Source: Plumapathes pennacea
Lineage: Eukaryota; Cnidaria; Anthozoa; Antipatharia; Myriopathidae
Direction: 5' to 3'
DNA: 64,000 nucleotides
NCBI GenBank assembly: GCA_964036295.1
Contig: OZ038470.1
Coordinates: 601,001-665,000 of the forward strand
Made by a program: the position numbers and the translations under genes. The stretch's first letter is position 1. Every line of letters begins with the position of its first letter. This document shows, piece by piece, positions 43,526 to 52,034 of the stretch. The notes beneath the pieces are model-generated. The model was given only the letters and a program-made list of their open reading frames with translations. It did not search any database and had not been told where the DNA came from.

Positions 43526-44214
43526 AAGGAGAAAATTAAAACTAACGAGCCGCGGGGGATTTAGCAGTTAAACCGCAGTCCCTCCTTTCTGGCCAGAGAT
43601 CGTACGCAAAAATGAACGCGCGCATACGATCTTTAACCAGAAAATCAGGGTCTGTTCATAATCTGGTAGCACAACGTGCGACAACTAAAAAGTGCTTATT
43701 GGAATTAGGGTCACAACTTTCACGTGTAAAAAGAATGGAAGCTAAGTAACCCGCAGTATGTAATGCAGTGTCCATACGGTGTTTTTGCTTTCGAATACTG
43801 CTGGGGTAAAAAAAACTCTGTTCAGCTGAGCGCTTAAAATATTCACAAGTAGTTTAAAGCTTATTCCCTTGTATTTTTGCCAACAAACTGCAGAGTTTGG
43901 GTCAAAGACTGACCATAAAATTCTTCTCAAAAATGAATCTGCTTTCAACAGCTGGTTAGTTGTGAACGTTTTTGTCGTCATTAAACAAAGTGTTTGCTCA
44001 CAAAAAAACTGTTTTGATATTATGTTTTGAGCAAGCTTTTTACTTGGCTTCAGGTCGAGAAATCTCTGTTCATACAATTCAAGCCATATTTCTCTTGTAT
44101 AGTTTGTTGTAGGAAAGTTTTGACGAGAACGTGAGGCGGAAATAAGAAGTCTTGCCTTATCAGTGGAGTGCCATCTGTTCAGCGGTTTTTATCAGGAGGG
44201 ACGTCAGTTTGGTC

Positions 44215-46217
44215 ATGTTGAGTCGCCGCAAAGACACGCCTGCACACACTTCCGCTCCGTCACTTTCTCTTGGTGAGTTATCACACACTTCCGCTCCGTC
44301 ACTTTCTCTTGGTGAGTTATCACACACTTCCGCTCCGTCACTTTCTCTTGGTGAGTTATCACACACTTCCGCTCCGTCACTTTCTCTTGGTGAGTTATTA
44401 CACACTTCCGTTCCGTCACTTTCTCTTGGTGAGTTATCACACACTTCCGCTCCGTCACTTTCTCTTGGTGAGTTATTACACACTTCCGCTCCGTCACTTT
44501 CTCTTGGTGAGTTATCACACACTTCCGCTCCGTCACTTTCTCTTGGTGAGTTATTACACACTTCCATTCCGTCACTTTCTCTTAGTGAGTTATCACACAC
44601 TTCCGTTCCGTCACTTTCTCTTGATGAGTTATCACACACTGGACGCGCCTTGACAATCACATGCGTTTTGACAACGAAAGGCGTAGCCCGAAAAAGAGAA
44701 AAGAGCTTTGTTGACTCACACTTGACACTCGCAAGCTTTAGTTATTTGTTAACACAAGAGGCAGCCCTTAAGAGTCCGATGGCACTGTTCAAGACTTGAT
44801 TCTGTTCATCCCAGGCCCTTTGCGGTGCGAAATGGCCAAGCTCACTATAGTGGCCTCGGACGAGAATGAGGAGGAAGCAGCGGTCGAGGGAGCGCAACAG
44901 CGGGTAATTTATTAACGAATACGTTACTCTAGATAACTTTCCTACAGTCCATTCACAGCTCACTACTCTGAAGAATCTTTTTTTTTTTTGCAATGTTTGA
45001 AATCGCGAAATGTTGATGTCTTCGTTGTTTCAGAAACAGCTGCAGGGACAACACAGTAAAACTCGAAGGGATACTCCAGCTGTGATAACCGACTACAAAA
45101 GACGACTCAAAGGTACGCAAGTTCAGAATACAACTTATGAGTGGATCATCCGAACGGCCCTATATGCAAGTTTTTCATCGTTTAGTCACCATAAAATAGT
45201 TGTTCACGCTGTCGCAAAGTGACTCGCCCATTTCAATATTTTGCATTTCTAAGGTGATTTCACTTATAAGGAAAATACCATCGTCGAACATGATCACGTG
45301 ACTGTCGCTCCGGGGAGGCCTGGTGCGAACGATGTCCGCAGGCTGCGACGAAAAGACACGCCAGCAGCTGGGCTTATTCCAGCGCGGTACAGAGTGACAG
45401 GTGACGAATTTGTTGTTGTTGTTTTTGGATTGTAATGGGAATTTAAAAGCTGTCTTTTTAGGTTTATCTTTGAAACGTTCCAATTTTCCAGATGTTTCCA
45501 ACTTTCGAAGAACGCCGGACCGTTCTTTTTTCTCATAGAATTACGAAGACGAAAATATGTTTCCTTTTTCGAGTCCATTCTTGTAAGCTCTGTCGTACTA
45601 AAAATGAAGTCCGTTCTTATCCAACATGGCCGACATGAAGCATGCAAAGATTTATGGAATTTTTTATCCTTGATTGTACTTTTTCGGTGCTGATTGGTCA
45701 GGCTTTCTTTATTTTTGTCTTTATACATATTTACACATGTGTACTATTGCTTTTTTAGAGGAGTCGAATTCTTTCAGTGGGAATTCCTTTCAAGAGGACG
45801 AAGAAGACGAAGAAGAGGACGAAGAGGAAAAAGAAGAAGAAGAGAGGGAGGAGATAAAGAAGGAACTCAGCAGGGAAGAAAATAAACACTACTGTCTGAA
45901 TTCCAACAAGGTAATGCAAATAGTGTTACAAAATACGTAAACCTAATTAGTTATTCACGCCATCACCATCACCACCAACATCATCACCGCTACCATCACC
46001 ATCATCATCACCATCGTCACCATAATCACCAACACCATCACCAACACCATTATCACCATCGTTATCATCACCATCATTATCACCATCTATTATTGTAAGG
46101 CTGGGCCAGCAAAGACAGGCAACTGAAATTGTCTGCCATTTGTCTCCGCACCATAGTCAGACTTATGTCAGCGAGTACGAAAACGCTCCGTTGGACCAAC
46201 TGACGCGCCGCCGCTCG
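44215..46217 (+). CDS. Unrecognised protein with RR(K)DTPA repeats, partial model
   Basis: I do not recognise this gene. Exons that join in phase: about 44215-44272 (possibly starting upstream, acceptor near 44196), 44815-44903, 45034-45112, 45254-45400, 45759-45910 and 46110-46217. The motif RRKDTPA occurs near the start, as TRRDTPA in exon 3 and as RRKDTPAAG in exon 4. Exon 5 is very acidic (Glu/Asp run, then EEREEIKKEL). Exon 6 contains YVSEYENAP and ends in RRRS. The donor of the first exon lies in the first unit of a 39-bp minisatellite whose every copy has a similar donor-like sequence. An alternative start is ATG 44832 inside exon 2. The donor after 46217 is good, but I could not find the next exon before the element at 47.2 kb, so the 3' end is unknown. 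A faint resemblance to MDM1-type repeats is not enough to name it. Confidence 0.5.
44243..44640 (+). repeat. 39-bp minisatellite, about 10 units, each with a splice-donor-like site
   Basis: Nearly identical units of CACACACTTCCGCTCCGTCA plus CTTTCTCTTGGTGAGTTAT. All three frames are open across it on both strands because 39 is a multiple of three. Most units contain TTG|GTGAGT, a good 5' splice site; the last two are mutated at that point. Confidence 0.9.
45959..46093 (+). repeat. CAC/CAT-rich microsatellite
   Basis: Degenerate (CAC)(CAT) triplets in the intron 45911-46109 of the unrecognised gene. Confidence 0.85.
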
Positions 46218-46850
46218 GTAAGTCATGCTTATTATCACATTATTGTCACTCCTGGCAGCAATAAAACCGCTTAGTGTAAGGTGAAACTAAATACTTCCTA
46301 CTTGAGTGTCAGTTGCGACTGCTTTGGTTGCTCTTTAGGAGATAATTTTGTCATAGTTTGATAAATTGCACGTTCTAGTACTGAACGGATATGCGGCATT
46401 TCAAACAGTGAGGCATTTGATAAAATGTTCGATTGAAAGCTCGTCAGAGCGGTTTTTGGATGACTGTCGAAAGTAATCGTGTGATTACTTTGTGGTTGTG
46501 TTTGCTTTGTGATTGGTCCAAACAAGTTTGGCGTGATCATTCTCGGCCAATGAGCGATCTGCTAAGTGGTGATGGCGTTTCTCACACTACTGATTGGTTA
46601 ACATGTCAAGCGAACTTAGCAAACCCTTGGTTGACGTCGTCAATCATATATTTTTACCTTGTAGACCAATTGGAGCACATTACCAACAAGAAAGGAACCG
46701 AAGCCACCCAAGGGGCAAATTGAGGTTGACTCAATTGCAAGATTGTTACAGACATGATAAGAATGCTTTTTGCACCGTAATGTTGACCTGGTGGAAAGGC
46801 ACTCTAAGCCACCGTCCTTTGCGCGCCGAAGCTTTGATTTTCAGGGCCCC

Positions 46851-46995
46851 AAGCCATTTCTGAGATGCCTGTTGCCTCTGTTTCAAAACGAGGCCTAGAT
46901 GCAAATCCTTTCTTATGAAAATTACTTTCCATCTTCATGCAAATCAAAAAGGTTTCGCACTAGGGCTCATCTTGAAACAGGGGCAGCATGCATTT
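46851..46995 (+). repeat. Interspersed repeat copy (GAGATGCCTGTTGCCTCTGT family)
   Basis: GCCATTTCTGAGATGCCTGTTGCCTCTGTTTCAAAACGAG is matched at 60521-60560 by a close copy. No coding content. Confidence 0.55.
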
Positions 46996-47248
46996 CGGAA
47001 ATGGCATATTGGTAATCCATTTCCATCCGATTTGTTTGAGAAGAAGGTTAGTCTCATTTGGTTTAAAAATGTTACTTGCTTTTTTGCATTTCATTTAATG
47101 GTTTTCTTTTCGTGTTGGAATCGATCTAAAACCAGCATTTTCAGCGTGAATGAAAGTATTGGATTGGCCAAGAGAGTCTGTTTGACCTTTTACCCTATCA
47201 ATATATGTTTTCTTTATTTTGAGGAGGTCCCGCTAATTGTTATTATTT

Positions 47249-47606
47249 TTATTATATAGAGGATATTACACGGCGGCTTGAAGATATGAATTTTATTTTT
47301 GAGTGGTAAAAACAATATTTTACGAACGAGCGCTTCGCGAGTGAGTAAAATATTGTTTTTAACACTCGAAAATAAAATCCATATCTTCAAGCCGCCGTGT
47401 AATTTTCTTTTTATTATATTAGACAGGAGTGGTTTACGAGAAATTGCACAAACAACCGTGCAAAAGCGGGAAATGATGCCAACGATATCCTCACTAGTGA
47501 GGATATGGAAAATACGCCACTCGGGTCCCGGATGTAGTTTCGTATGGATTTTACGCACGGTGTATTTTCCAGTAAAACACTCGTGTCTATATAATAAAAT
47601 AATGTA
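47249..47606. mobile_element. Composite inverted-repeat element with a long internal palindrome
   Basis: Outer ends TTTTATTATATAGA (47249 on) and its reverse complement (to about 47606) enclose a near-perfect palindrome (about 47267-47403). The palindrome has arms of about 60 bp and a short GC-richer loop with GCGCTTCGCGA. A second palindrome, ATATCCTCACTAGTGAGGATAT, lies at about 47486-47507. No protein is encoded. This is a MITE-type or foldback element. Confidence 0.75.
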
Positions 47607-47817
47607 GTATACCTATACCACCACCGATCAAAACGACCAAGACTCTGGCTTGTTTGTTTGTTTTGTTTTTGTCTTGGTTTTTGCATTCAGAAAGCGAGGT
47701 GGTGTCGCGATTAGTGTTCTTGCAGGCTCGGGGATTGTTCCTATTCTTATTATTGATATCTACAAACAAGTCCGCACGGGGGAATTTCCAAGGTGTAAAC
47801 GAAAAATGTCCTTGTGT

Positions 47818-48150
47818 TCACTGATCAAACTTCCAAGGAAGAGTCGAAGGATTCTTTTTCTTGTGCTTTTTCTTTGCTTTCTCCTTTGGTTTGGTATCTT
47901 TCTTCTTGATGCACTCTTTGATGCATTTCATCTCGAGTTTGCGACATTTGTCATTGCATTTGTCGTCATTATGTGAACACTTTTCCGTGCACGTATTGTA
48001 TTTATCTGTGCATACCCATATACACGGATCAGTTTCTCTTCGTCTTAATGCTCTCTCGGCGCTGGAATCATGACGGGGACTGGGCGCCACCGTCCATAGA
48101 CCTGAGGCGAGTATTAAAATCGCTACCAGGCTCCCGGTGGGAAATCTCAT
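47818..48150 (-). CDS. Secreted cysteine-rich precursor A, four CxxxC units
   Basis: This 110-aa protein starts at ATG 48150-48148, 13 bases after a TGTTTCTCAG acceptor, and ends at TGA 47820-47818. Residues 1-23 form a signal peptide (core LVAILILASGLW). A short pro-region ends AERAL followed by R36-R37-R38, a likely convertase site. The mature part has eight cysteines at 43, 47, 54, 58, 65, 69, 76 and 80, a strict C-x3-C-x6 pattern repeated four times. The spacing fits cysteines on a helix or helical hairpins. A very basic Lys-rich tail follows (about 83-100). The gene at 49317-49847 has the same plan and the same AERAL pro-site. Family not recognised. Cx3C helical-hairpin folds include secreted toxins and defence peptides, but this role is only a possibility. 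Confidence 0.75.
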   Translation of the reverse strand: MRFPTGSLVAILILASGLWTVAPSPRHDSSAERALRRRETDPCIWVCTDKYNTCTEKCSHNDDKCNDKCRKLEMKCIKECIKKKDTKPKEKAKKKHKKKNPSTLPWKFDQ

Positions 48151-49316
48151 GTCAATTATTAACCTGAGAAACAAGAAGGCAATGAAGCGATTTATATATA
48201 TATATTTTTTTTGAAGGACCATATTCGTTTCGAAATGTGTTTGTTTCCAACAGCAGTAAACCATTTTGCGTTGGTTTGTTTATCGATGTTCGAAAAATCC
48301 AAAAGAAAAATATATAGGAGGACTAATTGTTATTATTTCTCTTATTTTTCAATATTTTCACACACATTGTTGTACATTTTAAACTGGTAAAGTAAAAAAA
48401 ATTTCTTTTATTGACTTTTCTCAGACTTTACTCATACTACATGGAAACCAAAATAAGCCAAACAAGGAAACCCAAATAAGCCAAACAAGGAAACCAAAAT
48501 AAATCAATCATGTTGTGCTTCTTGTTCCGGTATGACATTTTTTTTAGTGCAATACTTGATTTTGCAGCGGACCTACTCTCTTTACGGCGATGATTATGAC
48601 TTAATCTTCAGGAATAAATTGCATTGCTGGACGCATTAGCGCAGTTCAAATAGTCCAACACGCTCTTCTCTATATATATAGTAAGCTTACATGACATTGA
48701 GTGACATGTGTACATACAGACCTTGGTAAACACGTGTGCGGAGTTCAGTTGTCTGTCGGATGCCTTGCCCTTTTCGCGGTTAACTGTTTCCACTGGTTTC
48801 GAGGATCAGATTACAAAATAGGTGGTGTCTGGCATTATGAAGTTGGTCACTAGTCAAAACCTGTAGAACGATTTATTAAGTTTAATAGCCATATATTCCC
48901 ACCCGTTTCGTGCATGGCCGCCGTCTTTGTGACGAAGTGGTGACACTGACAAGGAAGAGTTCAACTGCATAGGCACGCCAATCTTACGAGCCTCGTCTTC
49001 AAATGCGGAAGAAGTCTGTTTCATCTTTCTGGCTCTTCATGCTTTTTTAAGAAACAAATGTTAAATATGAAACAAGAGAAACGGAGACAAAATAAAACAA
49101 GGGGAGGGGTGAGGGGGGACAGAAAGTCACGGTGACTAACTTCATGTTATTTATTGTCACTGCTTGTGATGTAGTCAAAGCGTTTACAAATTTATGATTT
49201 GCTTTGTGAAACTATAGAAAGCTGTTATCATATTTGGTTACTTGCAATGGAAACATTACGAGTTAAAAGTCCATCGTCGTCGACTCTTCATTCTTTTCCT
49301 CGGCTTAGTCTCCGGC
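48151..49316. other. Gap between the two cysteine-rich genes
   Basis: Probably holds the leader exon and promoter of precursor A. A CTATATATATAG block at about 48671-48682 is a TATA candidate on the minus strand. A 20-bp direct repeat of ACCAAAATAAGCCAAACAAGG type lies near 48446-48500. No other coding exon seen. Confidence 0.4.
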
Positions 49317-49847
49317 TTAGTCAAGCTCGCCCGCCAAGCACCTGCGCCTGCACCATTTGCCGCTGTACATATTTACGCACACGGACCAGCATTCCTCGTC
49401 GCCAGCGGTACAACGCTCCTGGCAGGCGTGGAGTAGCTCCTTGCAGCGCCACATACACTGATCACCAGACCTCTTGACTTGGTCTCTTTTGTTCAGGGCT
49501 CTCTCAGCTTGAGGGACATTCATAGCGGATTCAAAAAAGCTTCGCGCTTTTTTGAAAGGAAATTCGGCTTGAGGGACATCGTGGGAGATGCTAATAGTGT
49601 TCCGCGCTTTCTCAGCCTGAGGGACCCTCCTCGCGGACATTCTAATAGGGAGATCGGCTTGAGGGGCATTGATGTACCGGGTTTTCTCGGCCTGAGGGAC
49701 ATTCCTGGCTGACCTGAGGGCGTCCCATGTATGGGTTTCCGCTTGGGGACCTGGAACGTCACGGATAGTTTCGTGGGAATCGACTTGAAGAGAGGCTGAG
49801 AAAACTAGAAGACCAAGGAGAACTAAACGTCGGCCGTGCGAAATCAT
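49317..49847 (-). CDS. Secreted cysteine-rich precursor B with PQAE pro-region repeats
   Basis: This 176-aa protein starts at ATG 49847-49845, three bases after a TTTTTTCACAG acceptor. A longer frame through the acceptor is rejected. Residues 1-24 look like a signal peptide (RRLVLLGLLVFSASLQ). Residues 30-118 carry six copies of [DNR]-[VA]-P-Q-A-[ED], including one with an inserted GP. The last copy runs into AERAL-NKR and DQVKR, probable cleavage sites. The C-terminal domain has eight cysteines at 131, 135, 142, 146, 153, 157, 166 and 170: C-x3-C-x6-C-x3-C-x6-C-x3-C-x8-C-x3-C. Pattern and the shared AERAL show it is a paralog of the gene at 47818-48150, with an expanded pro-region. The repeats could themselves be released as short peptides. 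Function is not known. Confidence 0.75.
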   Translation of the reverse strand: MISHGRRLVLLGLLVFSASLQVDSHETIRDVPGPQAETHTWDALRSARNVPQAEKTRYINAPQADLPIRMSARRVPQAEKARNTISISHDVPQAEFPFKKARSFFESAMNVPQAERALNKRDQVKRSGDQCMWRCKELLHACQERCTAGDEECWSVCVNMYSGKWCRRRCLAGELD

Positions 49848-49950
49848 ATTCTGTGAAAAAAGAGACAACAGGTCAATACAAATGAAAAAGAGCTTGACTA
49901 CAAAAGAAGACTGAGTGGTAATGAAAACATTGGAGGAGGAGGAGGAATTA

Positions 49951-50042
49951 GAAGAAGAAGAAGAAGAAGAAGAAGAAGAAGAAGAAGAAGAAGAAGAAGA
50001 AGAAGAAGAAGAAGAAGAAGAAGAAGAAGAAGAAGAAGAAGA
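49951..50042 (+). repeat. GAA microsatellite
   Basis: About 30 GAA units followed by GAT-rich sequence, upstream of precursor B. Confidence 0.95.
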
Positions 50043-52034
50043 TTATGATGATCATGATAATGATAATGATGACGATGGAGAAAATTGAGAACAAAAAGAA
50101 GAAGGACAAGGACAAGGAGGATAGGAAGAAGAAAAAAGCTTAGGGGAAGGAGCTAAGAAGAAGTTTTAAATATCAACCAAACAACGACGATTAGTTGTCA
50201 GTAAAGCACAGAAACAGTGAGAACAAAAATTACAACACGCCAAAAAAAGAAAAAAAAAAAAAAAAAAAAATACGGGGTAATAGAAGGTAAAGGATCAGAA
50301 AAAGACATCAGCGGGCTACAAAACGACAAGCCGAACAAGAAAAAGATTTACCTAAAGTGTGACTCGTTATTGAATTACTCGGACCTTATTCTTCTCGCTA
50401 AAAAAAACGTCGCAAGAATTAACTCACACCTCGAAAAGATTGCTTTCCTTCTGGCTTGAAATGCTTCCCGACCTATCTCGGCAACACTGCGACGCCTAAT
50501 TCGTCAACTGACTGTGGATCCTAAACTCTGCAACACTGCGTGGCTTCGATATTTAAACCATATCTTGACTTAAGTAATATGGGCGATAACAGACCATAAA
50601 GCAATATTTGCCGATCTTCTATTTTATATTCTGCCATTAATTTTGCTACTGCAAAAACACACGACATCTCGCTTTGTTTTGTAAAATTCCAAATGATAAT
50701 TCGGGACGCCGTTTCTAAATTAATTTACAGCGAGATAAGAAATAGCGAGAAACGTTGAATAAACGACTTCCGCCCCCTTAGATTATCTTGAGTTTTGTGT
50801 GTTTTGGCAGACAAAGGATTTTGCTCATATGAGCGCGTAAATTGGTCTTCTGCCGATTAGTTTATGTGAGCGATTTTTCTTTTGTTATTGATGGTACGTT
50901 TTAGCATTGTTCTGCACGTGGGTGAGTATTTGTTCAATGGCTGTTTGGATTGCAGAATGAATTGAATCTTCTTTTATCGACGCCGTGTGTGCGAGAGGAG
51001 GAAATGAAACGTCTGTAAGAGTTTTGTAAAGATTTATGGTTGTTTAGTTCTCTTAACAAATTTCACTGACACATTACCCTGCCCAAAATTCAAACTCGAA
51101 AAAGAAAAACTACACTCTATTTTTTGATTGCTATTTCGTTTTGAGGTTCCATTTGATCAGTCAGTAGCCAAACTTTGATAGTGACAAAGGGAAGAAATAT
51201 CGCAGAAAAGATTAGGGAAGACAGGAATAAAAATAATTGTTTCGGACAAAGTAAACCAGCTATAAACGGAAATTAAATTAATTGTCTGAGTCTTCCCGAG
51301 TAAAAAAAACGCCCACGAGATGATAAGTGTAAATATCGTTTAATTTGATTAATACAATCGCAGCACACTTGAGAGAAGAGGACAAGAAATGACGCCACCA
51401 TTGTTTAGAGCTCCAACCATTTCACGGCCTCAAATAGTATAGAAATCTTGAGTCCAGGTTATAGCTAAATTATGATCGGCTGTGCGGGGAGCTCAGCCTC
51501 AGGTGTAAAAAAAAAACACGAAGCTTTTTGGTACTTTAAAGGTCGGTAAGAACGGTTGGCCAGAGGAAAATTGTATTGGCATTTCTAACTCGCCCCTCGA
51601 TTGAGACGTTCGTAAAAGTCGCGTTCCTGAGCGAGTTACGTACGGTTTTCTAGGCGTTTTCCTGTTCAAATGCATAGAAAGGGGGCATTTTTTTTACCAG
51701 AGGTACATAAAAAGCCCGTCGTTTTGACACCAGAATGGTATCAAGGGTAAGGGGTTGAAAGCCTGGGCGGACTCCTCCCCGTATAAAAATTCTTCAAGTG
51801 TGTCTTTATCCCCTTTCCCCACTGGGGCGTATCTCTTGTGCTTGCCGCTTGCGTCATTTGTAAAAAGTTTGATTCGAATCGTCAGCAGCCCTTGTAAAGG
51901 AAGACAAACTGAAATTGATTTGTCGCCGAAGCTGGAGGGTGTTGCCAAGCGGTGAGCCCTGGGACGAGGTTGCAGGTGGGCCCCAGTCTCCTAACTTTCC
52001 TCAGTTGAAATCTTGCATAAATAGGAAGTCAAAA
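50043..52034. other. Intergenic gap and NT5C3 upstream region
   Basis: No gene is seen. A poly(A) run lies at 50250-50270. The last 200 bp before 52035 are more GC-rich and should hold the NT5C3 promoter and 5' UTR. Confidence 0.5.

Larger units (their letters stand above)
41386..44196. other. Intergenic gap, possible leader exon, no sure gene
   Basis: Contains a 46-bp x 3 tandem repeat (41675-41812) and an interspersed repeat copy (43389-43525). A consensus donor GCAAG|GTGAGT is seen near 42272. It could end a non-coding first exon of the gene at 44.2 kb, but no coding exon is supported. Confidence 0.4.

Noticed and set aside
44152-44799. Single long open frame through the 39-bp minisatellite as a repeat protein
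   Set aside because: All frames on both strands are open because the unit is a multiple of three. The downstream exon at 44815 joins best to the donor in the first unit.
45294-45728. Minus-strand open frames over the 45-kb exons
   Set aside because: They are antisense shadows of exons that join in phase on the plus strand.
47818-49847. Cysteine-rich pair as minicollagens, ShK or SCRiP proteins
   Set aside because: There is no collagen Gly-x-y region, and the regular C-x3-C-x6 spacing differs from those families as I know them.
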